Program-made: the position numbers and the translations under genes | Shown here: in pieces, positions 8,653-18,054 of the stretch | Layout of the letters: the number at the start of each line of letters is the position of its first letter | Numbering within the stretch: position 1 is the stretch's first letter | Origin: Synechococcus sp. UW140 | GTDB taxonomy: Bacteria; Cyanobacteriota; Cyanobacteriia; PCC-6307; Cyanobiaceae | NCBI GenBank assembly: GCA_945877115.1 | Contig: CAMCQR010000020.1 | Span: 1 to 35,280, forward strand | Reading direction: 5' to 3' | DNA length: 35,280 bases | The notes under the pieces: generated by a model | Told to the model about the DNA's origin: nothing | Seen by the model: the letters and a program-made list of their open reading frames with translations, nothing else | Databases searched by the model: none

Positions 8653-10590
8653 GTGATTGAACTCCCAACCTCTCCCTCGTACTGCTTGGCCAACCCGATC
8701 CACCTTTTTCGCCGTCTTGTTCGCCATGGCCTGGCGCCGCTCCGCGATCCACGGCCCGCCTCGCGGCTGATTCGCCAGACCGCCCGCAAGGAATGGAAGG
8801 TGCTGAGCCTCAGCATGCTCTGCAACCTGCTCCAGGCTGCCGCCGAAGGCGCCACCCTCGGGGTGGTGTTCCTGGCCGTGGACCTGCTCTCCAAACCGGC
8901 GGGCCAGGCGATCGACTGGAGCAGCAAGGGGTTGCTGGGATCGCTGCCCCAGCTCACGGCCGGTCTGAATGCCATGCCGCGCAACGAGCTCTTTTTATTG
9001 ATTCTGGGGCTGGCGGTGCTGCTCAAGCTGCTGCAGAGCGTGGCGATGTACCTGGGCTCGCTGGCCATGGGCTACTACAGCGCCCGCACTTCATCCCGCC
9101 TGATGGCGATGATTCACTCCCATATCCTGGGCTTCAGCTTCGCCTGCGCCAGTCGATACCGGGTGGGCGACCTGCTTTATGTGGCTGGTTCCGGCCCCGG
9201 TGCCGTGATGAACGAAATCAACATTGTCAGCACCATCACGCTCACAATATTGATGATGCTCACCTATTTGGTGGTGCTGCTCAGTCTCTCGCCCTGGCTG
9301 CTGGTGGCGGCCCTGGTGATGGGCGGATTGCTAAGCCTGGTGCAGCAGCAGTTGCTGCCCCGCATCCGGGAGCGCGGGTTCGTCACAACAGAACTCGGCA
9401 GGGATCTCTCCAGCCGCATCACCGAAAACATCCAGGGCCTGCGGTTGCTCCATTCCAGCGGAGAATTGGATGTGGCAGATCAAGGGGTGTACGGCCGTAC
9501 TGGCGACATCGAGGTCAACCAACGTGCCGCCACCCGACTGAACTCCATCACTGGTCCCATCAACACCTTTCTGCCCATCCTGATGATCGCCGGAATCGCC
9601 GGCCTCAGCCTGATGCTCTTCGGTTCCCGCAATTCCGGTGTGCTGCCCAGCCTGGTGACCTTCGTGGTGGCCCTGCAACGCCTCAACAACACCTTCGGCT
9701 CGGTAGCAGCATCCCTGGGCAGCCTCAACACCAATGCCGCTCCCCTGGATCTGCTCAACAAACTGCTCGAACCCGCCGACAAACAGTTTCGTCGCCGCGG
9801 TGGTCTTACGTTCAAAGCGCTTCAGCAAGGCATCAGCCTGCGTAACCTCACGCTCCAGTACAGCCCGGAACTCCAGCCAGCCCTCCGCAACCTCAACCTG
9901 GACATACCCAGGGGTAGCACCGTGGCCCTGGTGGGGAGTAGCGGTGCCGGCAAAAGCTCGATTGCCGATCTCCTTGTCGGCCTCTACGACGCAACCGAAG
10001 GCCAGATTCTGATCGATGGTGCGCCACTCACGGATTTGGATCTGATCAGCTGGCAGCAGCACCTTGGCGTGGTGAGCCAGGACACCTTCCTGTTCAACGC
10101 CACGATTGCCGAGAACATCAGCCACGGCAGCCCCAACGCCACCAGGGCCCAGATCGTGGAGGCGGCCGAAAAGGCCCAGGCCGCTGGCTTCATTTCCGAT
10201 CTACCTGATGGCTTCGACACCTTGATCGGCGAACGGGGCTATCGCCTCAGTGGTGGTCAGCGCCAGCGGCTTTCCCTGGCCCGCGCCATCCTGCGCGATC
10301 CAGAACTGCTGATTTTGGATGAAGCCACCAGCGCCCTCGATACCCAAAGCGAAAGGCTGGTGCAGCAGGCCATCGACCAATTCGAACGCCAGCACACCGT
10401 GCTGGTGATTGCCCACCGTCTCAGCACAATCGTGAAGGCGGATCTGATTTGCGTGCTGGACAAGGGGCAGATTGTGGAGAAGGGCAGCCACCAAGATCTA
10501 TTAGATAAGAAAGGTATTTATGCGGGTCTTTGGAAGCAACAAGCCTACTCAGCAGGCAAGTCTAATGCCGAATCAACACTCGCCTTTTAA
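8653..10590 (+). CDS. MsbA-like ABC transporter, fused permease/ATPase
   Basis: 645 aa; TM domain, Walker A 'GSSGAGKSS', signature 'LSGGQRQRLSLARAIL', Walker B 'LLILDEATSALD'; GTG start. Confidence 0.9.
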   Translation: MIELPTSPSYCLANPIHLFRRLVRHGLAPLRDPRPASRLIRQTARKEWKVLSLSMLCNLLQAAAEGATLGVVFLAVDLLSKPAGQAIDWSSKGLLGSLPQLTAGLNAMPRNELFLLILGLAVLLKLLQSVAMYLGSLAMGYYSARTSSRLMAMIHSHILGFSFACASRYRVGDLLYVAGSGPGAVMNEINIVSTITLTILMMLTYLVVLLSLSPWLLVAALVMGGLLSLVQQQLLPRIRERGFVTTELGRDLSSRITENIQGLRLLHSSGELDVADQGVYGRTGDIEVNQRAATRLNSITGPINTFLPILMIAGIAGLSLMLFGSRNSGVLPSLVTFVVALQRLNNTFGSVAASLGSLNTNAAPLDLLNKLLEPADKQFRRRGGLTFKALQQGISLRNLTLQYSPELQPALRNLNLDIPRGSTVALVGSSGAGKSSIADLLVGLYDATEGQILIDGAPLTDLDLISWQQHLGVVSQDTFLFNATIAENISHGSPNATRAQIVEAAEKAQAAGFISDLPDGFDTLIGERGYRLSGGQRQRLSLARAILRDPELLILDEATSALDTQSERLVQQAIDQFERQHTVLVIAHRLSTIVKADLICVLDKGQIVEKGSHQDLLDKKGIYAGLWKQQAYSAGKSNAESTLAF

Positions 10591-10665
10591 CACAAATCTA
10601 TCATGTGCGACTATATATAAATACTCAGTTTAACAAAATTAATAAGTTGATCTTTAGTGAACGAA

Positions 10666-11655
10666 TCAGTCACCTCTTCGGAATCCCGCCAAAGCATTCC
10701 TGATTAACAGCTTCGATTGGGCCACTTGGGTTCTTAATTTACTCCTCTCTCGGAAAGCATGCAAATGAGTAGTTTCTCTTAACTGCCTCGCCAAGATCCA
10801 GGGATTATGGTAATGAATTTGAATTAATGTTGTTATGGATGATGAAAACCAGACTGACCACTTTACGCTTCCTTCACACACCTCTTGATAACTAGATTGA
10901 GTAGCCCACAACCATTGGGGAAACAAAGAGTAGGCCAAGCTGGCTTTGCAAGGCTTTGAGACATCAAGTATTAAAATCTTGGCCATGCGTTGAACTAAGG
11001 CGAGACGGCTCCATCGATGAACTTGACGATAGTCAATCAAGGGGGAACTAAACCTGAGTACTTCTTTGTTTTCAGCCTCAAGCCCCTGCAAGAGCAACGC
11101 GACTTGAGAAGCACATGAGTGACTTAAATCAACGAATTGAATCATGTTTTCCATGAAATAAGAGCGCCGCCAAACGGTCGCAGATATAAATAAAAGATCG
11201 CCAAAGAGCGAATTCTCCAGCAGCTCGACGCCATCCGTGCAGCGATAATGTGGAATTAGCTTTCGGGACCATTGATTAAATACAATCGCAATTGTTGATT
11301 CCGAAGCCAGTGGAATCGCCTTGGATATTGCCACAGCACACTCTGGGCTCAATGAATCATCATCGCCTAATATCCAAACCCATTCTTCTGATAGATGGGT
11401 GATTCCGTACATGATATTTGCAATAAAGCCAACATTTGCATCGTTTTCAGCTCCGGTGATCTCTGGCGTCATTTGACTCAAGCAAAGATCATCCAGGCCA
11501 TATTGGCCTGGATTCACTTGTACATGTACCCGCTGACCTTTACCGAACTGACCAGCGATCTCATCTAGCCGAAGACGAACCTCTTCTGGCCTATCCCATG
11601 TAGGAATAAGAATCCCCAGATCATTGAAGCCGGCGGGTACTTCAAATTGGTTCAT
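10666..11655 (-). CDS. Glycosyltransferase family 2-like protein
   Basis: 'LGILIPTWDRPEEVRLRLDEI', 'NVGFIANIMYGI', 'WVWILGDDDSLSP' GT-A-type motifs. Confidence 0.75.
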   Translation of the reverse strand: MNQFEVPAGFNDLGILIPTWDRPEEVRLRLDEIAGQFGKGQRVHVQVNPGQYGLDDLCLSQMTPEITGAENDANVGFIANIMYGITHLSEEWVWILGDDDSLSPECAVAISKAIPLASESTIAIVFNQWSRKLIPHYRCTDGVELLENSLFGDLLFISATVWRRSYFMENMIQFVDLSHSCASQVALLLQGLEAENKEVLRFSSPLIDYRQVHRWSRLALVQRMAKILILDVSKPCKASLAYSLFPQWLWATQSSYQEVCEGSVKWSVWFSSSITTLIQIHYHNPWILARQLRETTHLHAFRERSKLRTQVAQSKLLIRNALAGFRRGD

Positions 11656-11884
11656 TGAAGACTAATACGCATCCTGAAACTCATAAAATTCTGGCACCAG
11701 CATGGGCTTGGTATGGGCGTGGGCTTCGTAGGAACCGAAATCCTTAACAGGGCAAATAATCCTAGCGGTAAACCCGTGTTAGGAGGGGGCAACTAGTCAT
11801 TTTTGGCTAAATGAACACGCTGTCTCGAGAATGGACTGCTTTTAGGGTGCCGTGATGTCGCCCCACCATGGCAGCAAATAAAAT

Positions 11885-11920
11885 CTATCCAGTTCTACTG
11901 GGATAGACTTCAATAAGTCT
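11885..11920 (+). promoter_or_regulatory. Two adjacent, slightly overlapping hairpins upstream of the epimerase gene
   Basis: CTATCC-AGT-TCT-ACTG-GGATAG (9 bp, one bulge) and AGACTT-CAAT-AAGTCT (6 bp), sharing 'AG' at 11905-11906. Confidence 0.5.
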
Positions 11921-11951
11921 TGGACTACTACCTCATTAAGTTTCCCTCCCG

Positions 11952-13004
11952 ATGCCATCCGAACACCCAATCATTTTGGCTGATCTCGATCAAATTGTGT
12001 CGACATTTTCCCCGTGGGAATTTTTCCGATCCCAATCTGTGTTTCTCACCGGTGGCGCTGGCTTGCTCGGATCCTATTTGGTGAGAACGTTGTTGCGGGC
12101 CAACGATTGCCTGGATTTGAATCTACGCGTAACCTGCCTTTTGCGCCAGATGCCGGGCTTGACATCAAGGCTTAATCCCTGGCTGAATCACCCGAGCTTG
12201 AATCTTGTTTTTGGTTCTGCGGAGGATTATGATTATAGTCTGCTTATGCCGCATTCGATTGTAGTGCATGCGGCCAGCCAAGCCAGTCCCAATGTATATA
12301 ATAAGGACCCGGTTGGAACCATTCTGCCAAATAGTTTAGGCACGGTTCGTCTTTGTGAGCAGGCCCTGGGCTGGCAGGCGAAAAAGTTACTTTTTTTCAG
12401 CACAGCCGAAATCTATGGTGTGAATAGTAAAACCGACATAGGCGAACTTGACTATGGTTACTTAGACCCTATGGCCTTGCGTAGTTGCTATGCCGAAAGC
12501 AAGCGTATCGGCGAAACGATCTGCAAGGCCTACGCCCATCAGTATTCCCTGAACACTACCTGCGTGCGCATTTTCCATACCTATGGTCCCCAAATGGCGT
12601 TGGATGATGGGCGAGTCTTTGCTGACTTCGTCAGGGATGCTTTGCAGGGAGACACGATTCGCCTTGCTAGCGCAGGGACTGCAATGCGGTGCTTTTGCTA
12701 TTTGACAGATGCTACGATGGGCTTCTTGCGCTTGTTGGTCGATGGTTTTCCAGGTGAATCCTATAATTTAGCTAATCCTGATGCTGAAATCTCTATTCTT
12801 GATCTGGCTCACCTAATCAGTGGGCTTTCAAAAACCAAGCCCAAGGTTGAATTCGTTGATCCTGAGCATGCCAAGCCTGATTACATGCCAAGTCCTGTTC
12901 TTCGCGCCCTGCCCAGCATCGCCAAGATCGGGGCCTTGGGTTGGAAGCCTCTGATTGGTCTTGAAGAGGGCTTCAGTCGCACTCTTGAATCCTATTCGTT
13001 TTAA
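11952..13004 (+). CDS. NAD-dependent epimerase/dehydratase (extended SDR; nucleotide-sugar)
   Basis: 'VFLTGGAGLLGSYLVRTLL' Rossmann motif, 'LLFFSTAEIYG', 'YAESKRIGE' catalytic Y-x3-K. Confidence 0.9.
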   Translation: MPSEHPIILADLDQIVSTFSPWEFFRSQSVFLTGGAGLLGSYLVRTLLRANDCLDLNLRVTCLLRQMPGLTSRLNPWLNHPSLNLVFGSAEDYDYSLLMPHSIVVHAASQASPNVYNKDPVGTILPNSLGTVRLCEQALGWQAKKLLFFSTAEIYGVNSKTDIGELDYGYLDPMALRSCYAESKRIGETICKAYAHQYSLNTTCVRIFHTYGPQMALDDGRVFADFVRDALQGDTIRLASAGTAMRCFCYLTDATMGFLRLLVDGFPGESYNLANPDAEISILDLAHLISGLSKTKPKVEFVDPEHAKPDYMPSPVLRALPSIAKIGALGWKPLIGLEEGFSRTLESYSF

Positions 13005-13106
13005 ATCAGGGCCAATGACCTGTGCTCATTCTCCGTAAAAATCTTGATCGTACGGGTCTTTCCAGAGGCAGGGGTATCCGTAAAGAGTTGATGCCATGAA
13101 GGTTGC

Positions 13107-13805
13107 TTATTCAGCTTGAGGATTGATTTGTTTCTTCTCCTTGCCCTCCAGCAACCTCTCCAGCCTGGCCTCCATCTCCTCCACCTGGCTGAGCTGGTCG
13201 GCGATTTTTTGGGCCGCCTGGCGCAGCTGCAAAAACTGATCGCTGGGCTGCTCGGTGCTACCCCAGCGCAACTCCGCCTTGGCCAACTCCTCCTCCAGCC
13301 GCCCCTGCAGCTTGGACCGCAGGCCATCGACCTGCTCCAGGGTTTTCAAGGCCAGATCCTTGCCTTTCTCAATGTGTTCGGGTTCGACCGTGATCCCCTG
13401 CTTCAACAGCATGCGGACGCCCGTGAGCACGGCGGCGGGCATGAATTGGCCGAAGGCCAGGGCCCCCAGGCTGCCGGTATGCAGCCAATCTTCGACCTGG
13501 CTGCTGCGATGCCGGCCCGTCTTGCACCAGTGGGCGAAGTGCTCGCAATTGTTAAAGAGCAGGTTGTAATTCTGTTCTCCCAGCCGGCCCATGGCGCGGC
13601 GCAGGGTCACCCCGGCCGGTGAACAGCTGTCATCTGGATAGCTCACCACCGTGATCTCCTGATCCCGGCAAAAATCCTGGCGGGGACTCCGCAGAATTTC
13701 CCTTCCCTCCAGGTAGTGGGCCACGGTGCCGTCGCCCAGGTCGATGCCGTGGTGGTTGAACAGGCCGTGTTGGCGGGGGGCCTGGAGATGGTCGGCGGCG
13801 GCCAA
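13107..13805 (-). CDS. LRAT-domain (lecithin retinol acyltransferase-like, NlpC/P60 superfamily) protein with C-terminal coiled-coil-like tail
   Basis: 'ADHLQAPRQHGLFNHHGIDLGDGTVAHYL' and 'NLLFNNCEHFAHWCKTG' match LRAT His and NCEHF-type Cys motifs; called start is TTG. Confidence 0.78.
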   Translation of the reverse strand: MAAADHLQAPRQHGLFNHHGIDLGDGTVAHYLEGREILRSPRQDFCRDQEITVVSYPDDSCSPAGVTLRRAMGRLGEQNYNLLFNNCEHFAHWCKTGRHRSSQVEDWLHTGSLGALAFGQFMPAAVLTGVRMLLKQGITVEPEHIEKGKDLALKTLEQVDGLRSKLQGRLEEELAKAELRWGSTEQPSDQFLQLRQAAQKIADQLSQVEEMEARLERLLEGKEKKQINPQAE

Positions 13806-13922
13806 GGGCGTTGTCGTTGGATTGCTGTTTCCAGTTTCGCCCCAGGGACCCCTTGCTTCCAGGCGTGGCGATGGTGGGATTGCCCGCCCCTCAATAGGCT
13901 CCTGGTGGGGAAGGGTTGAGAC

Positions 13923-15347
13923 TCAGGCGCTCGCCTGTTCGTCCCGGTCCGTTGGCGCCAGGGGCAAAACCTTGGCCTTGCTGCGCTGCTCCACCAGCTC
14001 CCGGGTGATTGTGAAGGTCTTCACGTCCCGCCTCGAAGGCAGGTCGTACATGGCCTCCAGCATCAGCTCTTCGACAATGCCCCGCAGGGCCCGGGCCCCG
14101 GTTTTGCGGCGATGGGCTTCCATCGCGATCGCTTCGACAGCACCGGCTTCGAAGTTCAGGCGCACGTTGTCCATGCTCATCAGGGTCTGGAACTGCTTGA
14201 CCAGGGCATCGCGGGGTTCCGTGAGGATGGCTTCGAGGGCCTGGGCATCCAGGGGCTCCAGCACGGCGGTTACCGGCAGGCGGCCGATGAATTCCGGGAT
14301 CAGGCCGTAGCGCACCAGATCACTGGGCTCGAGATGGCGCAGGGCCTCGGTGGCATGGCGTTCTTTGTTAGGTCGCAGCCGTACCTGGCCGTCGGTGGGC
14401 AGGAAGCCGATGGCGTTGCGGCCCATGCGTTTCTGAATGACATCTTCGAGGCCCACGAAGGCGCCGCCGCAAATGAACAGGATCTGGCTGGTATCGATCT
14501 GGATGCAGTCCTGGTAGGGGTGCTTGCGTCCACCCTGGGGTGGAACGTTGGCAACCGTGCCCTCCAACATCTTCAGCAGGGCCTGCTGCACCCCCTCTCC
14601 GGAGACATCGCGGGTGATCGAAGGGTTTTCGCTCTTGCGTGCGATCTTGTCAATTTCATCGATGTAAATGATGCCGCGCTGGGCCTGTTCCACATCCAGA
14701 TCGGCCTTCTGCAGCAGCCTTAGCAGGATGTTCTCCACGTCTTCGCCCACATAACCCGCTTCGGTGAGGGTGGTGGCGTCAGCGACGGCGAAGGGAACAT
14801 CCAACAGCTCCGCTAGGGATTGGGCCAGCAGGGTCTTGCCGCAGCCCGTGGGCCCGATCAGAAGAATGTTGGATTTGTGCAGCCGGGGGGCTGTCGCGTC
14901 GGTTTCGCCCTTGCCATCCCCCTGCCAGGCCAGGCGTTTGTAATGGTTGTACACCGCCACCGCCAGCACCTTTTTGGCGTCTTCTTGGCCGACGACCTGC
15001 AGGTCGAGGAAACTTTTGATCTGCTGGGGTTTGGGGATCGTGGCCAGGGTCGGCAAGGGCTTGGCCGATTTTTTCGGGTTGGCCACCCGCCGGCCCGCCT
15101 CGGCCGAGGCGCGGCCGCCATGGCCCTGACCATCGACCAGCTCCTCATCGAGGATCTCGTTGCAGAGATCGATGCATTCGTCGCAGATGTAGACACCCGG
15201 TCCGGCGATGAGCTTCCTCACCTGCTCCTGGGACTTACCGCAGAAGGAACACTTCAGGTGGGCGTCGAACTGGGCCATCGGCAGAGGGGCGGCAGGCGGC
15301 GGAGCATCCGGGCGGTCGGTGGGGACGGTGGAAGGACCCTGGGTCAA
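13923..15347 (-). CDS. clpX: ATP-dependent Clp protease ATP-binding subunit ClpX
   Basis: '[30 protein letters not shown]' zinc finger, '[18 protein letters not shown]', '[27 protein letters not shown]'. Confidence 0.98.
   Translation of the reverse strand: MTQGPSTVPTDRPDAPPPAAPLPMAQFDAHLKCSFCGKSQEQVRKLIAGPGVYICDECIDLCNEILDEELVDGQGHGGRASAEAGRRVANPKKSAKPLPTLATIPKPQQIKSFLDLQVVGQEDAKKVLAVAVYNHYKRLAWQGDGKGETDATAPRLHKSNILLIGPTGCGKTLLAQSLAELLDVPFAVADATTLTEAGYVGEDVENILLRLLQKADLDVEQAQRGIIYIDEIDKIARKSENPSITRDVSGEGVQQALLKMLEGTVANVPPQGGRKHPYQDCIQIDTSQILFICGGAFVGLEDVIQKRMGRNAIGFLPTDGQVRLRPNKERHATEALRHLEPSDLVRYGLIPEFIGRLPVTAVLEPLDAQALEAILTEPRDALVKQFQTLMSMDNVRLNFEAGAVEAIAMEAHRRKTGARALRGIVEELMLEAMYDLPSRRDVKTFTITRELVEQRSKAKVLPLAPTDRDEQASA
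14125..14132. repeat. HIP1 octamer GCGATCGC
   Basis: Exact match; inside clpX. Confidence 0.9.
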
Positions 15348-15388
15348 GGATCGCCCCTGACCCAGGGTTCGTCAGCCTTCCTTAAGGA

Positions 15389-16129
15389 TCAAACCGGGAC
15401 ACTGTCGGTAACGACCCGATCGATCAAGCCGTATTCAACCGCCTCTGGGGGAGAAAGGAAATAGTCGCGGTCGGTATCTTCGGCAATCTTCGCTAGGGGT
15501 TGGCCGGTGTGTTCGGCCATCAGCCCGTTGAGGGTGTCCTTGAGGAAGAGGATTTCGCGGGCCTGGATCTCAATGTCGATGGCCTGCCCCTGGGCTCCAC
15601 CGAGGGGTTGGTGAATCATGATGCGGGCATTGGGCAGGGCCAGGCGCTTGCCTTTGGTGCCACCCGTGAGCAGGAAGGCTCCCATGCTGGCCGCCAGTCC
15701 ATAGCAAATGGTGACAATGTCGGGACTAACCTGCTGCATCGTGTCGTAGATGGCCAGGCCCGAAGTGACGGAGCCGCCGGGGGAATTGATGTAAATTTGT
15801 ATATCTTTTTCCGGGTCTTCGGCCTCCAGGAAGAGCAATTGCGCCACCAGCGAATCGGCGACCTGGTCATCGATGCCCGTGCCCAGAAAGATGATGCGCT
15901 CGCGCAATAGGCGCGAATAAATGTCGAAGGCCCGATCGCCCCGGCCCGATTGTTCGACCACCGTCGGCAGCACCCCGGGACTGGCTAGGGGAGTTAGGAC
16001 GGCTGCACTGCTGACGAGCGGGGCATCCCAGAGGCTTTGGACCGGGTGCGGTCGGGTGGCGCTGGGGTGGGAAGGGAAGAGGGGGGCGTTCACGCAGGCG
16101 CTGGCTTGGCGGTTATTTGTATTCAGCAA
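15389..16129 (-). CDS. clpP: ATP-dependent Clp protease proteolytic subunit ClpP (start uncertain; core begins near '[30 protein letters not shown]')
   Basis: '[11 protein letters not shown]' Ser, 'MIHQPLGG' His motifs; called start is TTG, and an in-frame GTG at 15973 fits the usual ClpP N-terminus better. Confidence 0.95.
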   Translation of the reverse strand: MLNTNNRQASACVNAPLFPSHPSATRPHPVQSLWDAPLVSSAAVLTPLASPGVLPTVVEQSGRGDRAFDIYSRLLRERIIFLGTGIDDQVADSLVAQLLFLEAEDPEKDIQIYINSPGGSVTSGLAIYDTMQQVSPDIVTICYGLAASMGAFLLTGGTKGKRLALPNARIMIHQPLGGAQGQAIDIEIQAREILFLKDTLNGLMAEHTGQPLAKIAEDTDRDYFLSPPEAVEYGLIDRVVTDSVPV

Positions 16130-16134
16130 TCTAT

Positions 16135-16172
16135 GGGCCGCTGCGCTCCAACCGTCGTTGGAGCAGCGGCCC
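16135..16172. promoter_or_regulatory. Long GC-rich inverted repeat (hairpin) between tig and clpP
   Basis: GGGCCGCTGC(GC)TCCAAC-CGTC-GTTGGAGCAGCGGCCC: 16 bp stem with a 2-nt bulge and 4-nt loop; no T-run on either side. Confidence 0.75.
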
Positions 16173-16184
16173 CCGGCAACGGCC

Positions 16185-16245
16185 TCAGTGCTTGCCCTTG
16201 CCGGCTTTGTCCTTGTCCTTGCCTTTGCCCTTGTCCTTGGACGCC
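16185..16245 (-). repeat. Low-complexity Lys/Gly/Asp codon repeat at the tig 3' end
   Basis: C-terminus '[21 protein letters not shown]' from iterated AAG-GAC / AAG-GGC codons. Confidence 0.8.
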
Positions 16246-17669
16246 TTTTTGGCGTCGTGGGGGGGCGTTGGCGCTTCCTCTTCCGCTTCAGCAGCCTCGG
16301 CCTGCTCTGCCGATTCGGCCGATACGGTTTTTTCGGTGACGGTGTTGTGGATCTCCAGCCACTCCAGCAGGCGATCGCGCAGCAGATCGTCTTCCACGGC
16401 GATCCTCAGGCGTTGCTGGTCGATGGCGGCGCCTTCACTGAGGTCGCGGCGCACCTCCTGCAAGCGGGTTTCCAGGTCGGCCGCAGCCACCTCGATGGTC
16501 TCCGCCAGGGCCAAGGCCCGTAGGGCCATGTTGCGGCGCAGGCGCTGTTCCGCCTCAGGTCGGGAGGTTTCCACCAGGCTGCGAACCAGATCCTGGGTGA
16601 AGAGCTTCTTCACATCCATCCCCTGCTGGGCGATCTGGCCAGCGGTTTGTTCGATCAGCTGGCGGATTTCTTGCTGGATCAGGGTTTCCGGCAATTCCAC
16701 CTCCAATTGCTCCACCAAGGCCGTCAGCAGGGCTTCCTGGCGATTGCTGCGGTGCCGCCGTTCGCTGTCCTCCTTGAGACGGGCTTCGAGATCGGCCCGC
16801 AATTCGGCCAGGGAGCTCTTGTCACTGGCCTGTTGGGCGAAGGCATCGTCCAGGGCTGGGAGTTCATGGGTCTTGAGATCCAGCAGGGTGATCGCGAAGC
16901 GGGCCCCGCGGCCTGCGGCCTCCTCCTGGGGGTAGGACTCGGGGAACTGGCAGGTCACGGTGCGGCTTTCGCCGATCGCCATGCCCATGATCCCCTCGAC
17001 AAAGCCGGGGATCATGCGGTCCTCCTCCAGTTCAACCTCCATGCCATCGCTGTTGCCATTGGGAATGGCTTCGTCGGTATCCGTGAAGCTGCCGCTGAAG
17101 CTGATCCGTGCCACATCGCCACTGGCGGCGGGCCGATCCTCCACCGGCAGCAGGGTCGCCAGCTGCCGCCTTGACTGTTCCAGCAGCTCATCCACTCGGG
17201 CGGGATCGAAGACCACGGGCTCGGCCTCCGCCTGGAGGCCTCTGGTGGCCTTGAGGCTAGGGGTGGGCTCCACGTCGAGGGCCAGGGTGATCACCAGCTC
17301 TTCCCCCGGGTTGAAGCGCGCCAGCAGGGTCTCAAAACTCTCCTCGAGTTCCGGACGCCCGATCGCCGCAATTGTTTCCTGTTCCAAGGCTTCCTTCACC
17401 ACACTCTCGATCAGGTCCTCGAGGGCGGTGGCGCGCAGCCGCACCGGACCGATTTGTTGCAGCAGCACCGCCTTGGGCACCTTGCCCTGGCGAAAGCCCG
17501 GCAATTTGACGCTGCGGCTGAGTTTGGTGACGGCACCTTCGTAGCTGGCCTGGCTGCGGACCGCCGGCACGGCCACCTCAACCGCCAGGCGACTGCCGGG
17601 GCGGGGTGAGGTGGAGATTTTCAGCTCGGCCCCTGGGGTGGCGGAAGCGGTGCTGGCGGCAGGACTCAT
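16185..17669 (-). CDS. tig: Trigger factor (peptidyl-prolyl isomerase chaperone)
   Basis: '[18 protein letters not shown]' ribosome-binding motif (GFRxGKxP), FKBP-like and C-terminal domains, Lys-rich tail. Confidence 0.96.
   Translation of the reverse strand: MSPAASTASATPGAELKISTSPRPGSRLAVEVAVPAVRSQASYEGAVTKLSRSVKLPGFRQGKVPKAVLLQQIGPVRLRATALEDLIESVVKEALEQETIAAIGRPELEESFETLLARFNPGEELVITLALDVEPTPSLKATRGLQAEAEPVVFDPARVDELLEQSRRQLATLLPVEDRPAASGDVARISFSGSFTDTDEAIPNGNSDGMEVELEEDRMIPGFVEGIMGMAIGESRTVTCQFPESYPQEEAAGRGARFAITLLDLKTHELPALDDAFAQQASDKSSLAELRADLEARLKEDSERRHRSNRQEALLTALVEQLEVELPETLIQQEIRQLIEQTAGQIAQQGMDVKKLFTQDLVRSLVETSRPEAEQRLRRNMALRALALAETIEVAAADLETRLQEVRRDLSEGAAIDQQRLRIAVEDDLLRDRLLEWLEIHNTVTEKTVSAESAEQAEAAEAEEEAPTPPHDAKKASKDKGKGKDKDKAGKGKH
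16371..16378. repeat. HIP1 octamer GCGATCGC
   Basis: Exact match; inside tig. Confidence 0.9.
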
Positions 17670-18054
17670 GAAACGGGCCGATTATCAGGGTGATTTTCAA
17701 TCTTAGAAACTGGCGCAGGGGGGGGCTGGCGCCCTACTGTTGGAAGGACGCACAGAAATGTCGATATCCCCACCCGCCCATGGGTTCCCCGCAAGGTTCC
17801 CTGGGGTCAGATCCACCGATCTCCGGATCCTGATCCCCGCTCATCTGCCAATCCCGCAAACCGCCGATTCGTCCAGAGGACGTCGTTTCCACGGGTGGCA
17901 AGAGCCTTCCAGTCTTTCCACACCCTCCTTTTCGCCACCAACGCCCTTTCACAGTCCATGCCCACCGCCAATTCGGCTCGTTAGATCAACTTTTTTGGTT
18001 GGTTCTTTCTGTTTCGAATTGTTTTGATTCCTGTTTTCGGTTCACGCCAGCGCT

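Noticed and set aside
9331-10125. 264 aa minus-strand ORF
   Set aside because: Antisense to the ABC transporter ATPase region
13001-13327. 108 aa minus-strand ORF whose C-terminus ('LFTDTPASGKTRTIKIFTENEHRSLALI') looks coding-like
   Set aside because: Mostly a frame shadow of the LRAT gene; the tail alone is too short to support a call
17740-18027. 95 aa plus-strand ORF in the tig-asd divergent gap
   Set aside because: Pro/Ser-rich with no family resemblance; more likely promoter/leader DNA
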